Shown here piece after piece: positions 25,176 to 33,905 of a DNA stretch of 62,289 bases. The stretch is from Thalassolituus alkanivorans (lineage in GTDB: Bacteria; Pseudomonadota; Gammaproteobacteria; Pseudomonadales; Oceanobacteraceae). Numbering within the stretch: position 1 is the stretch's first letter; the number at the start of each line of letters is the position of its first letter. Location: assembly GCF_020447205.1 (NCBI RefSeq), contig NZ_JAJAEL010000002.1, positions 1-62,289 of the forward strand. Reading direction: 5' to 3'. A program made the position numbers and the translations under genes. The notes below the pieces were generated by a model. It saw only the letters and a program-made list of their open reading frames with translations, ran no database searches and had not been told where the DNA came from.

Positions 25176-26537
25176 ATGTTATTCGATATCCGCACCCTGG
25201 TTGCCGTAATGGCAATCACCACCCTGGTCAGTGCCATCACCCTGTTTTTATTCTGGCGCCTGCTGCCGGAAGAGCGCGGCTTACGCCCTGCTGTATTTGG
25301 TGCTGCATGCCAGTCGCTGGCCACCATACTGATTCTGCTTCGTGGTCAGATTGCCGATGTTTTATCCATCTTTGCGTCGAATATATTATTACTGCTGTCA
25401 TACGCATTGCTGTATCAGACGATGCGTATTTTTTGCGGTAAGACGACCGAGTGGCGCTTGCCTGCAATCATTATTATTGCTCTTGCTCCGGTTTTCTTAT
25501 TTTTTCCCGGCAATGAATATCTCGGCATGCGGGTAATCGCCAGCGCGATTGGTATTGGCTCGCTGTGTTTTCTGATTGCACTTGTTCTCTACCGTGAACG
25601 ACAGCAGCAACTACCAGCCCGCCGCGGTGTCGCCATTGCCTTTGCCGGAGCGTCAGTCTGCAGCCTGATCCGCATTGTTGTGACACTGAAGTACCCGCCC
25701 GGTGATATTCATTTTCTCGATAAAAGCGACGATTCCCTGATTTTTATCTGGGGCATTATCCTGGCATTTATTTATGCGTTTTCCATCATCATGATGACGT
25801 CAGAGAGACTGCGGGAATCACTGAAACAAAAGCTTAATGATGAGCAGAAAGCACACCAGGTTGCCGAGCGGGCTCTGCAGGAACAGCGGGCTTTTGTCAC
25901 TATGCTGTCACACGAATTCCGCACACCACTGGCCATTATCCGCGCCAATACCGACGCTATAACCCTGCTCTCTGATCATCAGAACAATGATATTGATACC
26001 TCGGTGGAACGGATCAATCGTGCCAATTTACGCCTTACCACGCTGGTTAATGGTTGTCTGAACAACGACCGTGTACAGAATCTTCTGACCGACAGCCAGG
26101 AAACCTTCAGTGACGTCAACCTGACCTGTGTGTTGCAGGAAGTTGCCGATGAATATGACGTGCAGCTGCACGGTGATAACAGATCGCCGATCGTCGTACA
26201 GGGTGACCGTGATCTGTTATTTATTCTTTTTTCTAACCTTATCAATAACGCGATCAAGCATTCAACCGACCGCAGAAATATTGAATTTTCCTGGTACCTG
26301 GATGCTCACGCCGTACATATCGATGTCGCCGATGACGGCCCGGGCATTGCTGCAGAAGCCCGTGAAAAAATATTTGAAAAATACTTCCGCATTAACGCCG
26401 ACAAGCGCACTCCCGGTACCGGTTTAGGATTGTATTTTGTGCGCGTTATCGCCGGACAACATCATGGAAAAGCAAGGCTGATCGACGGGGACAGCACCCG
26501 TTTCCGCATCAGCCTGCCGTTAAAGGAGAACACATAA
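25176..26537 (+). CDS. Membrane-bound sensor histidine kinase
   Basis: 453 residues. The N-terminal ~205 residues contain about six membrane helices with no extracytoplasmic domain of note, so sensing probably occurs in the membrane. A coiled linker is followed by the HisKA box MLSHEFRTPLAII (His246), N box FSNLINNAIKHS, G1 DDGPGIA and G2 GTGLGLYFV. Its stop and the start of the response-regulator gene overlap by one base (TAATGA), so they form one unit. The signal is unknown. Confidence 0.9.
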   Translation: MLFDIRTLVAVMAITTLVSAITLFLFWRLLPEERGLRPAVFGAACQSLATILILLRGQIADVLSIFASNILLLLSYALLYQTMRIFCGKTTEWRLPAIIIIALAPVFLFFPGNEYLGMRVIASAIGIGSLCFLIALVLYRERQQQLPARRGVAIAFAGASVCSLIRIVVTLKYPPGDIHFLDKSDDSLIFIWGIILAFIYAFSIIMMTSERLRESLKQKLNDEQKAHQVAERALQEQRAFVTMLSHEFRTPLAIIRANTDAITLLSDHQNNDIDTSVERINRANLRLTTLVNGCLNNDRVQNLLTDSQETFSDVNLTCVLQEVADEYDVQLHGDNRSPIVVQGDRDLLFILFSNLINNAIKHSTDRRNIEFSWYLDAHAVHIDVADDGPGIAAEAREKIFEKYFRINADKRTPGTGLGLYFVRVIAGQHHGKARLIDGDSTRFRISLPLKENT

Positions 26538-27310
26538 TGAGCGACATCCGCGTATTGCTTGTGGATGATGAAGACGACTTCCGTGCACCGATCGCCATGA
26601 TTCTGGCCAGTCAGGGCATGGATGTGTGCCAGGCAGATTCTGCCGAAGCGATGGACTATGTACTGCAGAGTTATCAGCCTGATGTCATCGTACTGGACGT
26701 AAACCTGCCCGGAGAGAATGGCTTTGAAGCTGCCCGGCGCCTGAAACAAAAGAACAGCAGTAAAATTATTATGCTGACCGCTTACGGCGCGCTGGAAGAT
26801 CGTCTGCAAGGTCTGAGCTCTGGTGTCGATTATTACCTGCCCAAACCGGTCGACAGCCGCGAATTGCTGTTAATTATCAGGAACCTGGCCGGCAGACAAC
26901 AACAGAGTATTCAGCTGCCGCCAGAGGTTCCGGTTCTGCACCAGGAGGCTCCGCTGACAATCCCGGCCGGTGAACAGGTCTGGCTACTGAACCTGCCGGA
27001 ATGGCAAATTATTATGCCGCAGAAAACCACGCAGAATCTGAATTTGTCGGAATTAAAATTATTGCTGAAGCTGGCCAAAACGCCGGGGACAGCAATCTCA
27101 CGCAAAGAACTTTATGCCGCCCTCGGTTTTAAACAATATGCACCGGAAACCCGCAGTCTGGATGTGATGGTGTCGCGCCTGCGTCGTCGCTGCAAAGCTG
27201 ATGGCCAGGAAATGCCGATTAAAACCGTGCACAGTATCGGCTATTCCTTTAACGGCGCGATTGAGATTATCGGCAGCTCTGCACTGGCCGAAGAGGTGGA
27301 GGCCATGTAG
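26537..27310 (+). CDS. OmpR-type response regulator
   Basis: 257 residues. Receiver domain with acidic pocket DDEDD (10-14), phospho-acceptor Asp54 in VIVLDVNLPG, and KPVDSRELL containing the conserved Lys. After a linker of about 50 residues a winged-helix DNA-binding domain follows (LSELKLLLKLAKTPGTAISRKELYAALG ... DVMVSRLRRRC ... VHSIGYSF). Cognate partner of the upstream kinase by overlap. The target is not evident; no binding repeats were recognised nearby. Confidence 0.9.
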   Translation: MSDIRVLLVDDEDDFRAPIAMILASQGMDVCQADSAEAMDYVLQSYQPDVIVLDVNLPGENGFEAARRLKQKNSSKIIMLTAYGALEDRLQGLSSGVDYYLPKPVDSRELLLIIRNLAGRQQQSIQLPPEVPVLHQEAPLTIPAGEQVWLLNLPEWQIIMPQKTTQNLNLSELKLLLKLAKTPGTAISRKELYAALGFKQYAPETRSLDVMVSRLRRRCKADGQEMPIKTVHSIGYSFNGAIEIIGSSALAEEVEAM

Positions 27311-27313
27311 GCC

Positions 27314-27988
27314 TCAGCCGGCAACCGACAGTGCCAGCAGCTGGCTGATTTCATTCAGCGAGCGCCCACTGTCGGCACGCCACTGATCAAACGCCTGCTG
27401 CACTGTCGCCCGCGCTTTGGCAGAACCCGGCATGCTGTTGGTAACACCTTCAAGCTTCAGTGCGGCCAATACATCGTTGGAATAGATCGGCATATCCACC
27501 CCCATACGCCGCAGCCACAGCTGTCCGGTTTTGCCACCAAGACGGGCACCGGATTTTTGCAGGGTGGCGATATTGGCGCAGATATCTTCCGGCTGCCAGG
27601 CGGCAAAGAATGCGGCAACCGAGCCGTACTGTGCTTCCAGTCCGGCCAGATAATCGGCGTTACTCTGAATAGAACGGGTCTTGCTCCAGTGTTTGATCAG
27701 CCCGTCTTCCTTCATCATGGCTTCGAGCTGCTCGTCCGATAACTGACGGCAGTAGGCGAGATTAAATCCGCCGAATACCTGTTCAAAGCGCGGCCATTTA
27801 TCGTCCACCACCTGCCAGCGGAAACCTGACTGAAACACCGCGCGCGAGGCTTCCGACAACCACTGTGGCGCCGGAATCTGCAACAGCTCTGCCGTGCTTT
27901 TGGGCTTCGTCAGGCGCGCTTTGACACTGGCTTCAGAATGGCGCGACAGCGCACGTTGTTCGATTTCACTGAAATGGCGGAAAGACAT
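27314..27988 (-). CDS. DNA-3-methyladenine glycosylase I family protein
   Basis: 224 residues, GAGGGG five bases before ATG. The core FRWQVVDDKWPRFEQVFGGFN and DGLIKHWSKTRSIQSNADYLAGL corresponds to the HhH-type TagI fold (PF03352). The classic TagI N-terminal zinc ligands are not obvious, so this may be a divergent, zinc-free subgroup. It would excise alkylated adenine in base-excision repair. It is convergent with the two-component genes. Confidence 0.8.
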   Translation of the reverse strand: MSFRHFSEIEQRALSRHSEASVKARLTKPKSTAELLQIPAPQWLSEASRAVFQSGFRWQVVDDKWPRFEQVFGGFNLAYCRQLSDEQLEAMMKEDGLIKHWSKTRSIQSNADYLAGLEAQYGSVAAFFAAWQPEDICANIATLQKSGARLGGKTGQLWLRRMGVDMPIYSNDVLAALKLEGVTNSMPGSAKARATVQQAFDQWRADSGRSLNEISQLLALSVAG

Positions 27989-28059
27989 AGCACCCCTCGT
28001 AACTGCGGTCAGAAAACCCGTTCAGACTACCAGCATCCGCCACCGTGCGCGCACAAAAA

Positions 28060-28079
28060 AGCCCGCACAGTGGCGGGCT
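28060..28079 (-). terminator. Rho-independent terminator on the minus strand (AGCCCGC stem)
   Basis: On the minus strand a 7-bp stem (28079-28073 with 28066-28060) is followed by TTTTTT. It lies 21 bases after the stop of the candidate small ORF at 28100 and before the glycosylase gene, so it needs an upstream minus-strand transcript. Confidence 0.8.
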
Positions 28080-28099
28080 GAAGCAGATGCAGGAGGAAT

Positions 28100-28219
28100 T
28101 CACATGCTCAGGTAGGCAATAGCAAACAGTAATACCGAGCTGACCAGGGTTGCCCACATATGGATATGCAGCATTTCATGTTCGCTGAGCTCATGCTCAA
28201 AGGTTTCAGTATCGTCCAC
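28100..28219 (-). CDS. Candidate 39-residue single-span membrane peptide
   Basis: Too short for routine ORF calling. From GTG 28219 it encodes 39 residues: a polar, His/Glu-rich N-terminal half (VDDTETFEHELSEHEMLHIH) and a C-terminal membrane segment (WATLVSSVLLFAIAYLSM). Support: a dedicated minus-strand terminator 21 bases downstream, in a 380-base gap with no other gene. Weak points: no ATG is in frame at the N-terminus (start may be GTG or an upstream ATT) and the ribosome site is poor. The metal-ligand-like histidines suggest a membrane micro-protein, role unknown. Confidence 0.45.
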   Translation of the reverse strand: MDDTETFEHELSEHEMLHIHMWATLVSSVLLFAIAYLSM

Positions 28220-28367
28220 GACAATAATCTCAATTGGCCGTCTATGACCATTATTCTAGATCAGCTATGAACGGACGTTCTGTTTATTGCCGGAATTTTC
28301 GTAACCATTCTGTGCTGTTTTGTAATCCGGCCACGGAAACGGCTCATTACACGCCCGGCACAGCCAT

Positions 28368-29117
28368 TCAGCACCATAAATCACTTAATACTGTCTGGGG
28401 GCTGAAGTGATGTGCGATCTGCGCCTGTAACAGTTCAGCACAGGCGAGGGCATCGGTCTGCGCATGATGCGGGCGGTAAAACGGCAGATGGTAACGGCGG
28501 CGGCAATCGGCCAACCGTACCGAGTCGGGTTTGCGGCCACGCAAACGCTGCCAGAACCCCGGCTCACGGCGCACGCGGTATGCCAGAGCCATGGTATCAA
28601 TCACCGGAAATTCGATGCTTTCACCAATCCTTGCCTGCAGTGCATTGCTGAGAAAACGCCGCTCGATACTGCGGTGATGCGCCACCACCACGCGCCCGGC
28701 CAGCTGGGCCAGCAGGTCGTCCAGCACCTTGCTGAGATCCGGAGCCGCGGCAATATCGCTGTGAGTAATACCGTGCACCACGATGGATTCACTGGATAAA
28801 CGTGCCCGCGGCCGCACAATCCAGTGCACAGCACCGGCGCAGGAGATCCGTGCCAGTGTCATGGGCACCAGCCCGATGCTGACAATACCGCCCTGCTGCG
28901 GATCAAGACCGGTGGTTTCAAAGTCCATGGCCACCATAGGCACATCGGCAATGGCCGTGCTGCCGGCCGGTACGCCGGCCTGGTAATACTGCTGCAGGGC
29001 CGGGTGACGGGCACTGGCGGCCAGTTCGCGGAAACGGGCCGGCCAGTCGACCGCCGACAAATCTTCTCCGCTGAGACTGGATTCATTCTGCAACTGACTG
29101 CGGGGCAGATAAAACAC
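28368..29117 (-). CDS. DEDDh 3'-5' exonuclease (DNA polymerase III epsilon-like)
   Basis: 249 residues. Exo I motif MDFETTGLDP gives the D-E pair, Exo II is in VVVAHHRSIERRFL, and Exo III ends in HHAQTDALACAEL with the DEDDh histidine. It starts with GTG three bases after the stop of the upstream nucleotidyltransferase gene, implying coupled translation. In pseudomonads a similar exonuclease accompanies the same CBS/DUF294 protein, so the pair may act together in nucleotide or RNA signalling; that link is inference. Confidence 0.85.
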   Translation of the reverse strand: MFYLPRSQLQNESSLSGEDLSAVDWPARFRELAASARHPALQQYYQAGVPAGSTAIADVPMVAMDFETTGLDPQQGGIVSIGLVPMTLARISCAGAVHWIVRPRARLSSESIVVHGITHSDIAAAPDLSKVLDDLLAQLAGRVVVAHHRSIERRFLSNALQARIGESIEFPVIDTMALAYRVRREPGFWQRLRGRKPDSVRLADCRRRYHLPFYRPHHAQTDALACAELLQAQIAHHFSPQTVLSDLWC

Positions 29118-29120
29118 GGC

Positions 29121-31001
29121 TTATACCGCCCGTCCGGGCTGATACCGAAACTTCAGAAACTTCTGCGCATTGCTGAGAATCTGGAAAGCGTCTTTCAGGT
29201 TTTTACGCTCAAAATCCGACAGATTTTCCGGCTCGATATTATTATCCGGCTCGGTTCCCGATTGCAGATCCAGCGCCTGATGCCGGATGCGCACCATGGC
29301 AATTAATTCCAGCGCGTCGCGCAAATCCGGGCCATTACCCGGCGGTAAAATACCGGCTTCGATGATATCTTCCAGGCGTTCAAACGAATTATGCGCAGCA
29401 GAGCCAACCGCCAGCGCATGCACACGGATCAGATCGGCCAGCGGCGCCGTGCCACGTCTTTTCATATTGATGGAATTGGTATGCTTACCATCGGTCTCCA
29501 TCACAAAGCCTTTAAAAAATCCCAGTGGCGGCGTGCGCATTAATGCAGCGCGTGCCATACAGGCAAGAAAGCGCGAATTACTGCGTGCCTTACGCCGGAT
29601 AAGGTCGTTCAGCATGTCGCTCCATTGGGTTTCGCCCCATACCCCTTCAAGATCAAAAAAGATGGCGCTGTTAAGCAGGAATTCCGGTGAGGGGCGTTCA
29701 ATCCATTCGCTGAAATATTGTTCCCACACTTTTAATGGCTGGCGCCACTGGCGGTTGGTTGCCATCACCTTACCTTTGCAATAGGTATAACCACAAGCCG
29801 CCAGACCATCACACACAAAGGTCGCGAGATTGGAAAAATATTCATCGTGTAATTGCGGATCAAAGCGGTTATCCAGAATCAGGGCATTATCCTGATCGGT
29901 AACAATTAACTGCTCTTCCCGTGCCATGGAACCCAGCGCCAGAAAACAATAAGGCACCGGTGGCGGGCCGAATTTTTCTTCCGCCATTTCCAGCAGGCGC
30001 TGTTTAAAGCTGCGGCCAATCACCGCCATGGAGCCGCCAATCATGCGTGAATTAGCGTCCTCAGCCACCAGTCGGCTGAAGCAGGCGCGTACATCGCTGG
30101 CCAGTGCCGTCAGCTCTTCCACCGTTTGTGCATTAAAAATACTGCGCACCACAAACAGACTGTTCTGCGATTCATAACGGATAACATCCGCCAGCGCGAT
30201 AACCCCCAGCGGTAAGCCCTGTTTAATGACCGGCAGGTGATGCACGTTATAACGCAGCATTAATAAAATGGCTTCGAACACAAACTGATTGTGCTCTACC
30301 TTGGTTAATTCGGCGGTCATGATATCGGTTACCGGCGTATCGAATGGCAACCCCGGCGTCACCAGCCGGTCGCGGATATCGCGGTCAGTCACAATGCCCA
30401 CCAGACGTGACGCCGCCATCGGCTGATCATCCGAGGTGGTCACCACCAATAACGAAGAAACACCTTCTTCGGTCATACGGATAGCCGCATCACGCGCCGT
30501 CGCAGCGGCCGGTAAGAGTACCGGTTCGCGGCTGACCAGGGTTTCGATACGGGCTGTCATCAGCTCGTTGGCGTCTTCGCGCCGGGCAACAGCCTGACGC
30601 AGACGCGTGCGGTCCTCCACCTCAACCTGATCAGCAAATTCTTCGTTATTATCAAATAATTCGGTAAATAAAGGCTCCGGAATCATATACACCAGCGTGT
30701 CTTCCAGCGCATAAACCGGAAAGCGCACACGCTTATTACGCAGCAAACCGAACTCGGCAAAAAAGCCGCCTTCGCTTAAGCGGTTATAAAGTTCGCCATT
30801 ACGCCGGAACACTTCGACGGCGCCACTGCGGATCACATACCAGTCATTAATTTCGGCGCCGAATTCCAGAATCTGCTGTCCGGCTTTGAAATAGGCAATG
30901 CTGATCTGTACAGCGACCTGCTGCAAAACCTCATCACTCAGGCCGGTAAAGGGCTGGTGCTGACGCAGGAAATCAACAATTTCGATATGTTCTGCTTGCA
31001 T
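29121..31001 (-). CDS. cNMP-binding / CBS-pair / DUF294 nucleotidyltransferase protein
   Basis: 626 residues starting MQAEHIEIVD; nine more residues are open upstream but overlap a terminator. Order: cyclic-nucleotide-binding domain (~10-125), two CBS domains (~155-285, RLVGIVTDRDIRDR and PLGVIALADVIRYE), then a DUF294 nucleotidyltransferase with GSMAREEQLIVTDQDNALI holding the metal-binding acidic pair, and a helical C-terminal DUF294_C domain. It resembles the GlnD-type nucleotidyltransferase head with ligand sensors. In the cytoplasm it probably modifies a protein or nucleotide in response to adenine nucleotides; the target is unknown. Confidence 0.87.
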   Translation of the reverse strand: MQAEHIEIVDFLRQHQPFTGLSDEVLQQVAVQISIAYFKAGQQILEFGAEINDWYVIRSGAVEVFRRNGELYNRLSEGGFFAEFGLLRNKRVRFPVYALEDTLVYMIPEPLFTELFDNNEEFADQVEVEDRTRLRQAVARREDANELMTARIETLVSREPVLLPAAATARDAAIRMTEEGVSSLLVVTTSDDQPMAASRLVGIVTDRDIRDRLVTPGLPFDTPVTDIMTAELTKVEHNQFVFEAILLMLRYNVHHLPVIKQGLPLGVIALADVIRYESQNSLFVVRSIFNAQTVEELTALASDVRACFSRLVAEDANSRMIGGSMAVIGRSFKQRLLEMAEEKFGPPPVPYCFLALGSMAREEQLIVTDQDNALILDNRFDPQLHDEYFSNLATFVCDGLAACGYTYCKGKVMATNRQWRQPLKVWEQYFSEWIERPSPEFLLNSAIFFDLEGVWGETQWSDMLNDLIRRKARSNSRFLACMARAALMRTPPLGFFKGFVMETDGKHTNSINMKRRGTAPLADLIRVHALAVGSAAHNSFERLEDIIEAGILPPGNGPDLRDALELIAMVRIRHQALDLQSGTEPDNNIEPENLSDFERKNLKDAFQILSNAQKFLKFRYQPGRAV

Positions 31002-31020
31002 GGCAATTCCGTAAAAAAAC

Positions 31021-31046
31021 AACAGCACAGGAAACCCTGTGCTGTT
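31021..31046 (-). terminator. Rho-independent terminator AACAGCACAG / CTGTGCTGTT (minus)
   Basis: A 10-bp perfect stem with 6-nt loop. On the minus strand it is followed by GTTTTTTT, 27 bases after the stop of the BCCT gene. It separates the transporter from the nucleotidyltransferase gene. Confidence 0.85.
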
Positions 31047-31072
31047 GTTACTTATAGCCGTTTCAGGCCGCT

Positions 31073-32704
31073 TTAAGCCGGTTTAGGCTCAGAAGACAAA
31101 CCTTTAATAATGGAAAAGGTCGCTACCAGTAAAACGATGGTAAAGGGTAATCCGCTCGACACCGCCATCGCCTGCAAAGCCACCAGCCCACCGCCGAGAA
31201 TCAGGGCAATGGCCACCAGCCCTTCAAAGGTACACCAGAATACCCGTTGCGGGGTTGGCGCATCGACCTTGCCACCGGCAGAAATCACATCAATAACCAG
31301 TGAGCCGGAATCCGATGAGGTAACAAAAAACACGATTACCAGAATAATACCGATAAAGGACGTGATCTGCGCTAACGGCAATGCATCCAGCATGGCAAAT
31401 AACTGCAGCGGCAGTGCCGATTCTGCGGCGGTTTTGTAGCCGTCCTGAACGTACTGTTCAATTGCGGTGCCGCCAAATACCGTCATCCATAAAACACAGG
31501 CGGCCGATGGCACCAGCAATACCGACACCATAAATTCACGCACCGAACGGCCACGGGAAACACGGGCGATAAACATACCGACAAATGGCGACCAGGAAAT
31601 CCACCAGGCCCAGTAAAAGGCTGTCCAGCCGGAGGTGAAATTCGCATCCTCCCGCCCAACCGGATTGGAAAGCGCCGGCAGGTTCTGGAAATAGGCCAGC
31701 ATATTGTCAAAAAAGCCGGTCACAATCGCCAGTGTCGGGCCAACGATAATGACAAACAGCAGCAACAGAATGGCCAGTATCATATTGATTTCAGACAGAC
31801 GCTTAACCCCGGCGTCCAGACCGGCAACCACCGACATCATGGCAATAGCGGTAATACCAATCACCAGTACAACCTGCGTGGTATTGCCTTCCGGCAGGCC
31901 AAATAAATAATGCAGACCGGAGGCTGCCTGAGAAGCACCCAGACCCAGCGATGTGGCCAGACCAAACAATGTCGCCAGCACGGCGATAATATCAATGATA
32001 TGCCCCGGCCAGCCCCACACGCGCTCACCCAGCACCGGGTAAAACACCGAGCGGATGGTCAGTGGTAAACCTTTATTGAACGAAAATAACGCCAGCCCCA
32101 GCGCCATAATTGCGTAAATAGCCCAGGGGTGAAGTGCCCAGTGATAAATGGTTGCCGCCATACCGAGACGGGCCGCCGCTTCGGCGTCACCCGCCGCAGC
32201 TCCCAGCGGAGCCCAGTCGGTGCGTACGCCATTTTCGGTGCTGATACCGGCAAAGGAACTGCCGAAGTGTGAAAGCGGCTCAGATACGCCGTAGAACATC
32301 AGGCCAATCCCCATACCAGCGGCAAACAGCATGGAGAACCAGGCGGTATAGCTGTAATCGGGGGTGGCTTCGGTGCCGCCTAAGCGAATGCGCCCCAGAG
32401 GCGAAACAATCAAACCAAGACAGACAATCACAAAAATATTACCGGCACTGAGGAAGAACCAGCTAAGGTTGGTGGTCAGCCAGCTGCGGATGCTGCCGAA
32501 CAGTGGTTCAACCTGATTGTGAAACAGCAGAGTCAGCAGCACAAAAGCGATAACTGCCAGACCCGACACCGCAAACACGCGGTTGTGGATATCGAGCCCA
32601 AAAGGGCCAACATTGACAATGATGTTGTCCTGACCGACCTGATAATCAGTGTCGATCGGATTCACATCGCCATCGGGGATCATAGGATCATTTTTTTCAG
32701 CCAT
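31073..32704 (-). CDS. BCCT family betaine/carnitine/choline transporter
   Basis: 543 residues with twelve predicted membrane helices. The tryptophan-rich BCCT signature is seen in WAWWISWSPFVGMFIARVSRGR. The N-terminal cytoplasmic region (~45 residues) and short C-tail suggest a transporter without the long osmosensing C-terminus of BetP. It takes up glycine betaine or related trimethylammonium solutes with Na+ or H+, as needed in saline habitats. GGGAGG lies 10 bases before the ATG. The 288-base region upstream (32705-32992) carries no gene that I can support. Confidence 0.9.
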   Translation of the reverse strand: MAEKNDPMIPDGDVNPIDTDYQVGQDNIIVNVGPFGLDIHNRVFAVSGLAVIAFVLLTLLFHNQVEPLFGSIRSWLTTNLSWFFLSAGNIFVIVCLGLIVSPLGRIRLGGTEATPDYSYTAWFSMLFAAGMGIGLMFYGVSEPLSHFGSSFAGISTENGVRTDWAPLGAAAGDAEAAARLGMAATIYHWALHPWAIYAIMALGLALFSFNKGLPLTIRSVFYPVLGERVWGWPGHIIDIIAVLATLFGLATSLGLGASQAASGLHYLFGLPEGNTTQVVLVIGITAIAMMSVVAGLDAGVKRLSEINMILAILLLLFVIIVGPTLAIVTGFFDNMLAYFQNLPALSNPVGREDANFTSGWTAFYWAWWISWSPFVGMFIARVSRGRSVREFMVSVLLVPSAACVLWMTVFGGTAIEQYVQDGYKTAAESALPLQLFAMLDALPLAQITSFIGIILVIVFFVTSSDSGSLVIDVISAGGKVDAPTPQRVFWCTFEGLVAIALILGGGLVALQAMAVSSGLPFTIVLLVATFSIIKGLSSEPKPA

Positions 32705-32992
32705 TGCGGCCAGCCTCCCGTGGTTTATTCAGACCTGCTTATTGCTTACGCGCAGGCTCGGATTTCAGGCGCCGATACAGGATCGGGCAAGTGCATACCA
32801 GACTGCTTCACCGGGAAGAAATGCCTGCCAGGGCATCAGTCTGATACAGAAAATGGCCTGAACAGCCTAGCAAAAAGGACGGTGTTGGGCAAAAAACGCC
32901 CCTGAACTTTCAATAACCACGGCCATTCCAGCCGAAGTGAGGGCTAACAAATACGGGAGAGAGAGCAACAGCAGACAGTCAGGAAGGCAACC

Positions 32993-33856
32993 TCAGCGCG
33001 TCAGAAAATTCTGCACGGCGGTGATCTGATCACGCGCCATCAGCATCGGTGCATGACCGATTCCGGGAAACTCAACCAGCTGGGTATCGTTATGCTGCAG
33101 CATGCTGCGCGCCGTTTCGGCCAGCAGTAAATCGGATTCGGCACCACGGATCACCAGCACCGGGCAGTGCACCGCACTCCAGACTGCCGATAAATCGACA
33201 TCCCCGGTCACCGCGGCAAAGCCATCGGCAATGGCCGGGTCGTAACGCAGGCATAATCCATCGTCACAGCTCTCAGTGCCATGCAGCGCCAGATGCGCCC
33301 ATTGCTCATCGGTCAGCGGGCCGAAAGGCTGTGCTACCTGACGTAAATACTGTTCAGCTTCGCCGACGTGAGCAAAATGCGGCGCTTTGCCCACATACTG
33401 CCCCAGCCGTGCCAGCGCACTGTAAGGAATAAAAGGCCCGACATCATTCAGCACCAGCTTGCCGATGGTGTCGCCGGGAGCGGCAGCCAGCATCATGCCG
33501 ATCAGTCCGCCCATCGAGGTGCCTACCCAGTCACAACGGCTGACAGCAAACTCGCTGAACAGATGCGCCAGCAATTGCTGCATCTGTGCGATATACAGCG
33601 GATAACCGTACAGCGCCGGCTGTTGCAGCCAGTCGCTGTCACCACGCCCTAATACATCGGGGCAGATTACGCGGTAATGTTCAGCCAGTTTTTCTGCCAG
33701 CGAATCGAAGTCGCGGCTGTTACGGGTCAGGCCATGAACACAGAGCAGCAAGGGCTGTTGTTCGTGCAGGCTGTTATGCCACTGCATATAGGCCATGCTG
33801 CGCGTCCCTTCCGGGGTCTGAATGTCCAGCCGGTGTTGGCTGTGCAGAATGCTCAT
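32993..33856 (-). CDS. Alpha/beta hydrolase
   Basis: 287 residues, GGGAGAG ahead of ATG. HGLTRNS forms the oxyanion hole, GTSMGG is the nucleophile elbow (Ser), LVIRGAESD gives the acid and GIGHAPML the catalytic histidine. No signal peptide. It is closest in pattern to cytoplasmic esterase/epoxide-hydrolase-type enzymes; the substrate cannot be inferred. It follows the RecQ-like gene on the same strand after 49 bases. Confidence 0.85.
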   Translation of the reverse strand: MSILHSQHRLDIQTPEGTRSMAYMQWHNSLHEQQPLLLCVHGLTRNSRDFDSLAEKLAEHYRVICPDVLGRGDSDWLQQPALYGYPLYIAQMQQLLAHLFSEFAVSRCDWVGTSMGGLIGMMLAAAPGDTIGKLVLNDVGPFIPYSALARLGQYVGKAPHFAHVGEAEQYLRQVAQPFGPLTDEQWAHLALHGTESCDDGLCLRYDPAIADGFAAVTGDVDLSAVWSAVHCPVLVIRGAESDLLLAETARSMLQHNDTQLVEFPGIGHAPMLMARDQITAVQNFLTR

Positions 33857-33905
33857 AATCTCTCCCTGCCTGAAATAGCGGCAAATACCGCAAGCGCTGT
33901 CTGTG

